Assembly: GCA_015680685.1 (NCBI GenBank)
Contig: MNCI01023297.1
Location: forward strand, 136,985 to 200,984
Direction: 5' to 3'
DNA from: Gnetum montanum
Lineage: Eukaryota > Streptophyta > Gnetopsida > Gnetales > Gnetaceae
DNA: 64,000 nucleotides
Shown: positions 1 to 11,490 of the stretch, one piece after another
Layout: each line of letters starts with the position of its first letter
Position numbering within the stretch: position 1 is the stretch's first letter
Position numbers and translations under genes: made by a program
The notes under the pieces: model-generated
Told to the model about the DNA's origin: nothing
Seen by the model: the letters and a program-made list of their open reading frames with translations, nothing else
The model's database searches: none

Positions 1-1052
1 CGAACATCTATAGAGGTGGTTATGCAAGGGCGTTATGGTAGGAGCCTGCTTTGGGGAGGGCCCACCTACATAACTTTTTTTGATCATGGATCTAAACCAA
101 ACCTCACATCTTCATGAACATTATTGACAACTTCTCTAAATGTATTCATGATTTTGTAATCAACTTCTCATCAATTTTGAGTTATCTTTAATGCTTTTAT
201 ATTAAACTTTCCTCTAAATTCAAATTTTCTTGACCATCTTGTGAACCAGACCTTTGGTTTTAATTATTCGAAAACTTGTGTGCTTCAAAAGTGAAGCTCA
301 TTTATTATTGGGGTTTAAGGATGTAATTTTTGAAATTTCTCCAACTCCCCATTTTTTAACATTATGGTAACTAATAGTAAAAATAATCAAAATAATGTGA
401 ACAACTTGCTAATTTTAGTTACCTTAGACCCTTGGGAAGCATTATTATGGAATCATCTTAAGCTTACATGTTAAAATTTTCTCTAATTTTAAGCTAGCTA
501 AGGATTCAGGAAGGGTTAATCATTAATGAAACATTATCAAAACTAATGTTGATCCTTTGGTGATTTTAGATGATGCCAAATGGAATTTCTAAGGTTGAAG
601 GTCTTGTAAAAGCAAAGGAAACAACGCCAAGAGGAGAACAATGGAAGCTATGCCCATGGATAAATAGTAGCTCATATAGGGATTAAAGCTCAAGCATCAC
701 ATTTTTGTTAAATCCATGTGATGATGAGAATAAATTTCAGTCCATCTTTCAAGAATGTTTTGCATAAAAAGAGAAGCATCAACATAATAATCAGGGTTGG
801 AAAGTTTGCCACTGCTAGCGAAAAAAGAAAGATTCATCTTTAGTGGATTTTTAAAGACCTTTGAAGTTTTGCAAACTTTAATGTCTTTCCAGTCTTTTCA
901 TCATTTTCTAATACATCCACTCAAATAAAATTTTGTAACATGGCATTCTAATTTTGTAATGGTGGCCAATCTAGTCTTGGTCACCCCACAATTTCTATAT
1001 TCATCCATTTATATATAACTCAAGGATGAGCTTTTAGTCAATCATGAGGGTA
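1..1052 (+). other. 3' untranslated internal region of a truncated Athila-like element
   Basis: No usable ORF. From about 590 to 1000 the sequence aligns by eye, in opposite orientation, with the 3' internal region of element A (10130-10500). Both contain the GCCACTGCTAGCGA-like and AGATTCATCTTTAGTGGATT-like blocks and the ATTTTGTAA stretch. It ends in a purine-rich tract (ATCATGAGGG) directly before an LTR. It is therefore the last part of an element whose 5' portion lies left of the window. Confidence 0.7.
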
Positions 1053-2057
1053 TGATGAGACATGATATGTTGGGAAATTTCATAGACACATCCCCATTGA
1101 TGAAGCCTCGTTGATGCATCCCTGTCAATGCATCTTAGATACATTAATGCATATGTGTGGATGAAAATGTGTTGATGCATTATCGAGTAATGCATCTTAG
1201 ATGCGATGATGTAGCCCCATCAATGCATCCTCATCGATGCATCCCCATCAATGTAGCTAAATGCATCAATGCATTCCAATTCATGTAATGCTTGTATTTT
1301 CCTATAAATATGTGAGCACCCACCGCATATTTGGTGTCATTTGGTCAGTAGTATACCCAAACTCTTGCAGTTTTCTCCTGTAATCTTAGCAACTAGATAG
1401 TAAGTACCTATAGTCTAGATTTAAGTTAGTTGTATGAAATCTTATTTGAGTGGCATTATGCTTGGACACATTCCATGAATGGCAATAAGATCAAGATTAA
1501 TTCATATTCATTACAGCACTTTGACTTAGAATAAATTTACTTTCAATGTAATTTACTTTTAATGTACATAGTTAATATTTACATTTCCATGCATGTTAAT
1601 CAATTAGCGTAATGAGAGTGACCAATTTTGCACACCAATACATATTTTCTTGGTAATCCCAATAATGTTATTACTTAGTTCGCCCAGTAGCATAACACTT
1701 TGTAATCCCAGTAGTAGGTACATGAGTTTAGAATGTGTACAGTAAGCTGGGAATGAACACTCATCGCCCTTAGGATAGTTTAGGATTTATCTTCTTGTTA
1801 TTAATTAGTTTAAATAATTAATTTTCAAACTTTCATATAATTTAGCCTTTTTTCATAACATCAATAATCATATGTCTTACTTTGGACTAAATCATACGTG
1901 ACCAGACTACCACTCGTCCAAATGACAAGATAGTAACCTATGATTAATGCTTAATAATCTAGATACCACATTAGTTCCATTAACCAAATTCAATTAGATT
2001 GGATGTGAACATTTGTGATTCATATGGTTTCCCATAGGGGGTACCTACTACTCATCA
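1053..2057 (+). repeat. 3' LTR of Athila-like Ty3/gypsy element, full length (about 1.0 kb)
   Basis: Starts TGATGAG and ends CTCATCA, a perfect 7-bp terminal inverted repeat of the TG...CA type. A purine tract precedes it. U3 (about 1080-1275) is packed with degenerate CATCGATGCATC-like motifs, followed by a TATA box at about 1303. The R/U5 part carries repeats of GGTAATCCCAGTAGT. Full or partial copies are found at 8081, 9189, 14364 plus 46500, 14728, 45590, 55312 and 56344. The next five bases (CAAAG) would be one half of the target duplication; the other half lies outside the window. Confidence 0.9.
1303..1310 (+). promoter_or_regulatory. TATA box of LTR promoter
   Basis: TATAAATA lies immediately after the U3 motif array. 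The same CCTATAAATA string occurs reversed in the LTR of element A (about 9936-9945), so the position and sequence are conserved between copies. It is the expected Pol II promoter of the LTR; activity cannot be judged. Confidence 0.65.
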
Positions 2058-2240
2058 CAAAGCATGCAATGATTGAGAAAATGAAATATCTCTTGGAAGG
2101 ATGTGTAACAAAATCCTTAAGATCTTGTTTTGCCTCAAGGATGTGCCTAATGTTGAGCATGTTTCGCTTAACATTGAGCATCTTTTTCCTTCATTGTTTG
2201 GTGTCTCGCTAGAATTTGAGTAGCACAAGTGATACATTTT
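2058..2240 (+). mobile_element. LINE 3'-region fragment used as LTR-element target
   Basis: The segment from about 2063 (GCAATGATTGAGAAAATGAA and onwards) matches 47998-48060 of the LINE at 47.2-48.5 kb almost base for base for about 65 bp. It follows the LTR directly, so the element ending at 2057 inserted into a LINE copy. The match fades after about 2130 and I cannot identify the remainder. Confidence 0.6.
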
Positions 2241-2307
2241 GAAAATTTTCTTGCACTCAAATCACCACCAAAGTAGTTTTCTTAAATTGTGGAGGTACAT
2301 TGTGGAG

Positions 2308-2483
2308 TGAGAGTGACCAGTTTTGCACACCAATACATATTTTTTTGGTAATCCCAGTAATGTTATTGCTTAGTTCACCCAGTAGCATAACACTTTGTAA
2401 TCCCAGTAGTAGGTACATGAGTTTAGAATGGGTACAGCAAGTTGGGAATGAACACTTTGTAATCCCAGTAGTATGTACATGAG
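2308..2483 (+). repeat. Athila-like LTR fragment
   Basis: About 150 bp starting GAGAGTGACCAGTTTTGCAC repeats 1612-1760 of the adjacent LTR, including the GGTAATCCCAGTAATGTTAT and CACCCAGTAGCATAACACTT blocks. The CTTTGTAATCCCAGTAGTA unit is present once more than in the LTR copy, so the module itself has been tandemly duplicated. No LTR ends are present. Confidence 0.8.
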
Positions 2484-3299
2484 TTTTCTTGTGGAGGTCG
2501 TATCTTGAGCTTCTACTTTTACATTGTGGAGGAGGGGGTCCTCCATTGAAGAGTCTAAGCTCAAAATCGAATTCTAATTACCTACTTCTACTAAGATGGT
2601 GATTTTCTTTCAAATTATTAGAGTGATTGTGAAAAAATGATCCAAAAAGCTTCTATTGTTATTTAAATGGCATATCAAGAGAATGAGGGTGAAGATTTCT
2701 TTTAGCCATTTTTCATTTTATTATTTTTTAAAATTTAGTGGATTTTTTATAAGAGTTAATTAAAATAACCGTCGTTGTAGGATTTTAAAGAAATGCTATA
2801 AAATTACAATTGAAGGTCATACCCTTGGGAAACTGGGTGTTTTTGGTGGAGTGGATTGAAAAGCTATGACCTTTTAGTTATTAACTCTAAGTACCTCATA
2901 TGTGTTTTTGGTTGTGTAGTGGCCTAAAGTAGGGTGCTACAACCTCTTAGTTTTTAAAATCACTCTAAATTTTTAGGTGGGTAGTCGCACTCAAATACTT
3001 TTTATTACGTTAGAGATCCTCAACATTTTCTGATTTCAAAAACTCAGTTAAACTATTAACTATAATTTTTTTATAACTTTGCTTTAGACAAGAAATATGT
3101 GATTCATATATTCAATTTCTTTTTGATTGCATAAAGAATAAGTTCTATTCTCTTAAAATATGAACCTATTTACTTCTTTTAATTCTAAAATAATAGGAGC
3201 TCAATCTTACTTAGGTAATTTGACATCATAGATGATAGGATATATAAGTAAACAAATAAGTTTTTTTTAGTGATGCTTCCTTTTATGCTATTCAAGTAG
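2484..3299. other. No gene seen; AT-rich unassigned sequence
   Basis: No ORF with recognisable protein, no LTR match and no clear repeat on either strand. It lies between an LTR fragment and a decayed LINE, so an older unrecognised repeat is likely. Confidence 0.5.
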
Positions 3300-5900
3300 A
3301 ATTATTTCTTTCATGTTAGATTATCATAGATGTGTAAAAGTGCCTTATTTCTTATTTTTTGATACTCTTAAAGAGTTTCCTTATATCATAATCTATAATC
3401 TTCATCTCAATGTTCTATTTTCTAAGCCAAATAATTCCTTCATGAAACCACTCTTTTTTCTATTTAGCAACTAAGAATTTCTTTGAAAATTTATTTGTTG
3501 TGCTACAAAAGAGACTAAGAGAATATGGTACAAATTAAAAAAGAGCTTCTATCTCTAAGGATATCATATTTTCTTCCAAAAAACAACAAATCATATTGGA
3601 CCTACTTTTTCACCTCAAATACTTCTACCAAAAAAATGCTTTTGAACTTCTTCTATTTTCTTCCAATATTTGCTAGCAAGTTTAGAACCATATTGCACAC
3701 CTATACAAAAGATTTGGTTATACAATAGAATAGAACAACTTTTTTTGATTTTCCATCATAAGATAGCTTCATTATGACATTTGATTTTTAAATTAAACAA
3801 GGCTTCAATCCATTTGCAATCCTTTATTTGATACATACCTCTTAGTTGCATTTGCGAGAAAGATTTGAATCAAAATATCTATTAGTTGGTGTTAAATTTA
3901 CTTGGTTGTTTCCAATAGTGAAAGAGGAGTCATTATTCCTAATGCCACACATCAAAATTTTTGGTTTTTGTATATTAGCTTTCATTCCTAACTCTTGGTA
4001 GAAATTATCCAAAACAGTAAGCATTTTTTGTAGACTCTCCTCAAAATTAGAGATGAGAGCTACATCATAAATATAGAGCAAAAGATTTACATAGTGATCA
4101 TTAATTTTAATAGAATATCCTCCTATAATTTTATGCATACTCTCCCTCTCCTCAAGTTCATTAATAAAAATACCAAAAAGTATAGGTAAAAGAGGATAAT
4201 CTTGTTTCATCCTAATATCACTATGTAGTATAATATTCTTATGGGAGTGGTGATACGTCTTGGAAAATACTTTAAATAGGAGATAATAAAGATGTTGAAG
4301 TACCTATGTCTTGTAATAGCTTTCACATATTCCTTCAAATTATTGAATCATATACTTTAGAAAAATTCATAAAGCAAATAAAAGTTCTTTTATTTTACCC
4401 TTTTGCATAATCAATAAGATATTTCAATATGACAAAGTGATAAATGATAAAATGATGATTTCTAATAGTCAACTTACAAAATTGCTTACAAATTATTCTC
4501 TTATGTATATCTAACAATATTCATCTCATATTTCCCAAAAACTTGGTAAAAATATTACTAACTATAATAAACTTATAGTTATTTAAGTTAGATCTTTCTC
4601 CCTTTTTGAAGAGTAAAATAACGTGTTAATGCATAATTCTTTATCTAAATTAATTTGAAGAGCATGGTTTAAATCTTTTTAAACCATTTTTCGTACTAGA
4701 GATGCTTCCCAAATAAGCATTTTCATATAGTCTTGCTACATTAATTACTTTTCCTGAAGCTAGTATTTTGGGTGTTGGACCTTGAAATAATTGTAATATA
4801 GGTACATCCTAGGATATATAGTCTAATTAGAACTTTATAATGCAACATTGTCTACTAGAATTGGACCCATGACTTGAAGCTTTCAAATTAAACATGTTAT
4901 TACTAGGCTAACACCTCATTATTTTTTGACACTAGTCTTTTAATGTACTACATAGTGTCCTCAAAATCTTGTCATTGTTCTTTTGACATCATACTAGCTC
5001 TCTTTTACCTTAAAATAAATTTTGATAAAACTGCAAACTATTAGAAAGAGGAAATTTTAGTTTTAATCTTTTCCTTTTATGAAGAAACTTCATAGTGTTT
5101 TCTTGACCATGTGGAGAAGAATAGTTCGTTTGTCTTTAATGAACTGTCTCTTCTTTGTTCTGAATAAAATTATTATAGAACTTAATAACTAATGTAGATT
5201 TCTATGCTTTTAATTAAAGCCTAGCCACCACACATTTAGAATCAAACCAAGGTTGGGATTGTGTTAATGCTTTTCTAGGAACTTGATATGTTGTTAGCAC
5301 TAAAATTTGTACAAGTGTTGCATCAAGATTTTCTTTGTTATCCTACAAGAAATTGGCTTTCTTTATTATCTAACATGTTATAAATTCATCAAAAGGCTTT
5401 AAAATAGTGGCCAATGGTTAGACTCAATCATCTCATCATGTACCTCAAAGTGTTTAATACAAGGTAGACTTTCTATGTTGGTGATCAAAAAATCTATACA
5501 TTAGGAACCTTGTGGTCTTGTAAATGTGTAACAACTAGAATTAGAAATTTTATTTAATCCATTAAGAATTACTAAATTTAACCTATAAAGAGTATTTATG
5601 AGTTTGAAGAGATAACTCGTAAGACAAATTTATCTTTATTTGAAGAGAATATTATCGATTAAAAGATTAAAACTAATGTGTATAAGCTAATTATACCTCA
5701 TGGAAGAAATTCTTGATGTAATATCAACTTCAAGTAGTGAAATAATTGTGATGGAAAATATATGCTATTATTTTCTACTAGATCTTCTTTCTCTACAAAA
5801 GTTGATATTTCACCATAACTTTCTATTGCTATCTCAAATTGTTTTACTATTTTAAGTTCAAACATGGATGTTAATATAAATATAGTTAGGACTAGGACAT
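3300..5900 (-). mobile_element. Degenerate LINE (non-LTR retrotransposon), minus strand
   Basis: Read on the minus strand, the order is: an upstream coding-like segment (about 5250-4900); an RT segment about 4400-4330 reading CFMNFSKVYDSI, the FxDFxKAYDSI motif; the RT palm (ORF at 4210-3842); and a C-terminal segment at about 3690-3600 reading KYWKKIEEVQKHFF, the W..IE..QK..F motif of LINE ORF2 C-termini. The same family is present on the plus strand at 47.2-48.5 kb. No endonuclease domain, poly(A) tail or target duplication could be placed, so the ends are approximate. Many stops and frameshifts show that it is long dead. Confidence 0.7.
3842..4210 (-). pseudogene. LINE reverse transcriptase fragment
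   Basis: A 122-residue open stretch contains PLLPILFGIFINELEE, the PLSPxLFxLFxDxLE block that follows the GxRQGC motif in non-LTR RTs. It also has LLLYIYDVALIS, corresponding to the LLYADDVALIS catalytic block, here with Ala-Asp replaced by Ile-Tyr so that one of the two catalytic aspartates is lost. Then come ELGMKANIQKPKILMCG (the GLxxNxxKTKxM block) and NRYFDSN, where the YLG motif is degraded. The domain assignment is firm; the protein is inactive. Flanking frames continue the same LINE. Confidence 0.85.
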
Positions 5901-6165
5901 CCTTCCTATTAATAATTAATTTTCTTCTAATAATTTTTCAAATTATTAATGGTAAGGTTGTATACCTAAGTTGATATCCCTAAATTTGGAAAGTTTTTTC
6001 CTTTTCATGTTTTTTAGTGCATTTTACTTAGTGTTAATATGTCATATACTCTAAATTTCTTTTGTTTATTATTAATATTATTTTGAAATTTGACACCCTT
6101 CTCTTTAATATTTATCTATGACTAAACACTAAGTATTTTTTTATAATACATCTAATTTTTAGAAT

Positions 6166-7860
6166 TCAACAACCCATCCTATTCTCAGCCTAAAGGAACC
6201 AATCATCCACAAGATCCAATTTGAGTACTTGAGAGGTCACAGTATCCATTCTTAGATAAGCATTTCCTAAAATTTCAAGATGTCATCACCTTCTCAGTCA
6301 TGTTGAAGGAAGTTGAGGGGGTGATCATCCTAGTCATGCAACATTAAGGCTCGGAGATAATAATGGAGATGATGTGTGATAAGGTTGCTAAAGCCCTAAA
6401 TGCTCCTACAATGTTAGTACCTCACATTGTTGTCATTGTCGACATATGTGCATCTGCAAAAGTAGGAAGTGATCATATGAGTGCTACCCAAGATGAAGAG
6501 GTCTTGGAAAGACTATTTGGAGCTAGGTAATCATTTTCTTAGATATTTCATCTTCCAAATAACATTAGAGTGATCTATTCGCAACTACTTAAGAAAAGGA
6601 GCAAGCTACTTATTACTGATGTGCAACTTAAGAAGGCCACCATAGCCAATCAATGGTTGGTAACCTTGCTAAGTTACATGCATGTCTCTCCAACACTATG
6701 ATTATTAAGCCTTAGCTTACTAGGGATGAAGCTTTCCAACAACTTCAAAAAAGACTTCAAGAGGTCAAGAATGTAAAGGAAAACATGATCTTTGACAAAT
6801 CCTTGTTAGAAGCCATGGCTTTCAACACTAATAAGAACCTATTGCAGGTCTAGAATGAAAAATTGATCCTCACAAAGAACCTGCTTACACAATGCTGAGG
6901 AACAAAAGGACTAGATGGTCAAATTAATATGCTAGCACCAGGAGTAGCTCACTAGGTGAACCTAAACCTAAGAAAATGGATAGTTGAAAACTAAAATCTC
7001 TTAATGGATAAAGTCTATGATATTCAACATAAGACTACAATTGAGGTAGTCATTTGTAAGAATGAAGTCCTAAACTTTGAACATATAAAGAATCATTACA
7101 TGGACCAAGTTGGAATCCTCAAGGAGGTTAATGAGAAGGAAATTCAAATGGCAAAGAAAATATGAACAAGGCCCTTCAGTAACTCTAGCAAAAAGATGAT
7201 GTATGGCAATCCATATTTGATGGATGAAATGCATTCAAAAAGGCTAAAATTCACCTAAAGGTGTTACAAATTGAAGATATGATGGAGTACATGAGCTCAT
7301 CAACCTCCATTATGCAAACTTAGCAATGTTAATAGAAAGGAGGCTAAGGTTAGAATTAGAGAAGTAGGTGACTAGTTCTTACCTCTTCTATGAGGTGAAA
7401 TTTTAGCCCCATAATGAGATAAAACAGAGGTTAAATACAATCAACACACAACTTGAAGTTCTCAGAAGTTGATTCAATGATCAATGATTTATTGCTAAGA
7501 ACTTGGCTAGGAGGATGAACAACTACCAACAACTATAGAAACTTGTAAGGACATTCAACATAAAACATAAAGCCTTCACAGCCTAGTTTGTCAACACAAA
7601 GGAACTATTTCTTTCAATGTCATGCTTGTGGGATATTCCTACACCTACCCACATCGATGAAGCAACTTAGACCATTTATGATCCATGCCATAAAGAAGAG
7701 AAAATGAAAGTACTCTTGAATGCTTTCAAGCTTTTAATAGAAGTAGCAATAGCAACAAGCCAACCTCAATCTCCAGTAGCACCAAGATGGGATGAGGAAT
7801 CATTAAAGTCCGAAGATCCTTCAACTCTAGGCACTATTTGAGACTTCACCACATCTTTAG
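6166..7860 (+). pseudogene. Accessory (env-position) ORF of truncated Athila-like element D
   Basis: Conceptual translation with frameshifts and many stops gives a protein rich in Lys, Glu, Leu and Ala with coiled-coil character. It aligns by eye over most of its length with the minus-strand ORF of element B (about 17540-15950). Shared blocks include HYANLAML, SSYLFYEVKF and NLARRMNNYQQL, and near the end HIDEAT and KEEKMKVLLNAF. The order accessory ORF, purine tract, LTR shows it is the last ORF of the element. The N-terminal third and all of gag-pol are absent, so the element is 5'-truncated at about 6166. Function is unknown; its position matches the env-like ORF of Athila-type elements. 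Confidence 0.7.
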
Positions 7861-8080
7861 CAATTCTATAGGCACGTGCTAAATATTTTGTAAAGTGTCT
7901 AATTTCATTATAATGAATACTCATTTTTTGTAATAAAAAAAAGTATAATCTAGCACTTAAAGTTAGTTAAAAGCCTACATTTCTATCCTTTTTTAATAAA
8001 TTTCATACCTCTCAATTTTATAAGAAGCTCGATCCTACTTTTGTTCATTCAAGGATGAATTTTTAGTCAATCATAGGGTA
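7861..8080 (+). other. 3' untranslated region and polypurine tract of element D
   Basis: AT-rich spacer ending in AAGGATGAATTTTTAGTCAA and then CATAGGGTA, immediately before the LTR. Near-identical spacers precede the LTRs at 1053 and 55312. The AGGG(T)A run is the second-strand primer remnant. Confidence 0.7.
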
Positions 8081-8985
8081 TGATGAATAGTCAATACGGC
8101 AAGCTATGTCAACACATGCTTGTCGATGTAGCCCCATCAATGTAATATCCCCGTCAATGCATGGTAGGATGTGTTGATGAAAATATGTTAACACTAATGT
8201 AGTCACTACCTATATAAATGTGTACATCCCTTGCATTTATGGTACCTTTCAGTCATAGCCTTAACAAAACTCTTGCAATTTATTTCCTCTAAAGTTAGAA
8301 TATTTTTTCTTTGAGTGACTATAGTATGGATCTAAGAGATTGTATAAAATTTCATTTGAGTGCCTATGTACCTAAACACATTAGCATGAACAACAATAAA
8401 ATCAAGATTTCCTACATCTATTACAACATTTAGAAGAGTTTATTATTTCTGTTTAGCATTTGACTTTCCATGCACTTTATACTTATGTTCTTAATTAGTT
8501 AATATAACTAATCATAAACACATGAGTACCACCGCTTTGAGCATAATGTATTAATGCTTGGTAATCCTAGTACTAGACATTTGGAATGCCCGGTAAGAGC
8601 TACTTAGTAACCCAGTACTGTTAATACTAGTTCAGGATGTATACAGCAAGTGGAATCGAATACTTAATGTTAGGATAATTAACTATTATACTACTTGATT
8701 AGTTGTATAATTAATTATTCAACCCTCACGTAATCATTTAATCATTAGAAGAAAAATATATTAAAAATAGTTACAAAAATATACATCTTAGGCCTTAACT
8801 ACACTTAACTATATGCATAGATAAAACAAAAGTGTGGATTAAGAAGACAATAGCCTTGCAATGACATGATTTACTACTTAGCAATATCAGCCACTTAGGT
8901 AACAAAGTCTACAGAATTTGACCAACTCACTAGTGAAAACTTGTGAGTCATATAGTTGAGCATAGGAGATACCTATTTCTCATCA
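8081..8985 (+). repeat. 3' LTR of element D (about 905 bp)
   Basis: Begins TGATGAA and ends CTCATCA. Contains U3 GATG-type motifs (8085-8180), TATATAAA at 8211, and the CTTGGTAATCCTAGTACT and GTAACCCAGTACT modules. It is the only LTR of this element in the window. Confidence 0.88.
8211..8218 (+). promoter_or_regulatory. TATA box of element D LTR
   Basis: TATATAAA follows the U3 motif array at the same relative place as in the other family LTRs. Confidence 0.55.
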
Positions 8986-9188
8986 AATAAATATTATAAA
9001 TATATAAATAATCTAGTTATGTAACTAATTATATAATAGGGAGTCCTATAACATGAAAACATTTAACTATGTAAATAACATTTAAACCATAGGACATATG
9101 GTATTTTTAATATGGAAATGGAGGACACATCTTGGACTTGAGATATTTTTATGATATAAGGTAAGTACAAACTTTAATATATATTTTT

Positions 9189-10125
9189 ATGAGTGGCGAG
9201 GTACCCCCTATGCCCAATCATACGAATTACAAGTGTTCACACACAATCTAGTCAAATCCCATGGATGGGACTAGTTGTGGCATCTAGATCATTATGTCTT
9301 GATTGCAATTCGCTATCTTCCCACTTGGACTAGTGGTAGCTTTGTCCCATATGGTTTCGTCCAAAGTGAGGAAGATGGTTCTTAATGTTGGTTTAGCCTT
9401 ATGCTACTCCTAATGATAATAAAGAAATCATTTTTTTAAACTAATTAACAATGGAAAGTAAACTTTAAACTAGCCTATAGGTAATGAGTGTCCATTCCTA
9501 GCTTGTCGTACACGTCCTAAACCCATGTATCCACTACTAGGGTTACCAAGCACTATGCTACTGGGTGAACCAAGCAACAATGCTACTAGGATTACCAAGA
9601 GAATACATGTTTATGCTCAAAACTGGTTGTACTCATTCCACCAATTCATTAACATGCATGGAGACATAAATATTAACTAAGTACATGAAACATAAATTGC
9701 ATGGAAAGTAAATTTAATCTAAGCTAAAGTGCTGCAATGAATACGAATCAATCTTGATCTTATTGTCGTTCATGAAATGTGTCTAGGTACATTGCCACTC
9801 AAATAAGACAACATACAATTGACTCAAATCCACACTGTAGGCACTCATTGATTGTTCTCTAAGGTTATGGAATAAAACTACAAGAGTTTGGCTACTCTAT
9901 CAACCAAAGAACGCCAATACACAGTGGGAGCACACATATTTATAGGAAAAAATGGACACTACATCAATGGGGCTATGTCGACAGGGCCTAGTTGATGAAG
10001 CCTAGTTGACGCAATAGATCGCATTAACAAGGCCTAGTTAATGGGGCTAAGATATTAGGGATAAGATATCAAAATCAATCAAAAACTTAATTTTTTAGAT
10101 ATCATAGCCAACTGATAATTCATCA
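9189..10125 (-). repeat. 3' LTR of element A
   Basis: Reverse-strand LTR. It reads from near GAGGTACCCCCTATGCCCAA to TTCATCA at 10125, followed by TACCCCC, the complement of a GGGGGTA polypurine tract. The U3 motif array is at about 9965-10045, and the TATA box (CCTATAAATA on the minus strand) at about 9936-9945. It aligns with 14364-14727 plus 46500-47091 throughout. Confidence 0.88.
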
Positions 10126-10809
10126 TACCCCCACAACTAAATAAAAACTTGTCCTCAAGTTAATAGGATAGGATCGAGCTTTCTTTACAAAAAAAATTAG
10201 AAATGATGGGATTATTGACTAACACTAATTATTGACTAGATCCAAGTGTCACATTACAAAATTTTATTCAAGTGGATGCATAAAAAATTATAGGGTGACA
10301 AAAAGAATAGACAGACTTTGAAGATTACAAAATTTGTAGAGGTCTTCAAGAATCCACTAAAGATGATTCTTCATGTTGCCACTAGCGATGGAAAACTCCC
10401 AAACCATATTGTTATGTTGATGCTTCATTAGTTATGTGGAACATTCTTGAAGGATGGACTAAAATTTATTCTCATCATCCTAGGGTTCTAGCAAACCTAC
10501 GATGCTTGAGCATCTATCTTATATGTCCTATGATTTGTTCATGAGCATATCCTCTACTATCTTATATGTCCTATGATTTGTTCATGAACAATAACCTTGA
10601 ATTGATGTGTTTCTTTTAGCCAACCACCATGAGTCCACAACCACCTCAAAGAACAATCATCACTCTAAAAAGAGAAGAAAAGAGAAGAAAGAAGGAAGGG
10701 CCTTAGTTATAGGGGTGCCTTCTAGCATGGGTAACATGTCTTTCCAACCCCATAACTAGTGCTTTTAGTCCATTATTATGTATAAGGGGTGTGCTTTGAA
10801 TTCCATTAT

Positions 10810-10851
<42 letters not shown>

Positions 10852-11490
10852 TTTTTTTTGTTTTTTTGTTACTTGAAATGGAAACCACACCATGCAAATA
10901 CAAAGCTTCCTTTTTATTGGTTGATGGAGGAGTGATGATACGTTCCAAGATGAGTCATAAACCACATGAAGGAAGAAAAAAAGAAAATCCAACAAGTTCC
11001 CTTGAGGTCACACCCTTTGCCATTCCCACTTGGTCATTCCCTCTTTCTTTAAGGTACAATGATCATTGATTAATTTTAGTTTCATGAAAGAAGAACCAGC
11101 TTATTTCCATGAAAAAGAAATTTTATTTAGAGAACTAGAGGGATGAATGAGGTGGTCTTACTGCTTTACACAATTACTTACCCAATCATCTTGATAGCAT
11201 AGCACAAAAACACAACACATAACATTGACTTTTGCATCATGACTTGGCAATATTATTAACATAAACATGAAACACATTCAGTGAACATAAATAGAATGAC
11301 TCAAAAAAAGAGAAAAAATATAAAGAAAAGACAAATCTTAAGAAATGGAAAACATATGAAGAATCAAAAAATTTTGGAAGAAATGGGATAAAAAAAATAT
11401 AAAGAAAAACAGGTGAAAAACACTTATTAGTTCTTGAACCAAGATGGATCATCTCTCCCATGACTAATCTTATGGCCACACATGTGGGAG
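10126..11490 (-). other. Noncoding 3' internal region of element A with (TC)n microsatellite
   Basis: 10126-10500 is the 3' untranslated region shared with 590-1000. About 10690-11490 aligns with two separated parts of element B: 39500-39152 and 20529-19990, the flanks of the C insertion. It thus preserves the empty site for C. Short ORFs here are driven by the GA repeat and are not genes. Confidence 0.65.
10813..10849. repeat. (TC)18 microsatellite
   Basis: Uninterrupted TC dinucleotide run of about 37 bases followed by a T-rich stretch. The same location in element B (about 20118-20145) holds a T/C-rich tract without a TC array, so the microsatellite grew after the copies separated. Confidence 0.95.

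Noticed and set aside
6166-7860. Considered as a host coiled-coil protein gene
   Set aside because: It aligns with the accessory ORF of element B and is followed by a polypurine tract and an LTR, so it is retrotransposon sequence.
10703-10995. Two overlapping minus-strand ORFs with poly-Arg-Glu
   Set aside because: They are translations of the (GA)n microsatellite and flanks of element A noncoding sequence.
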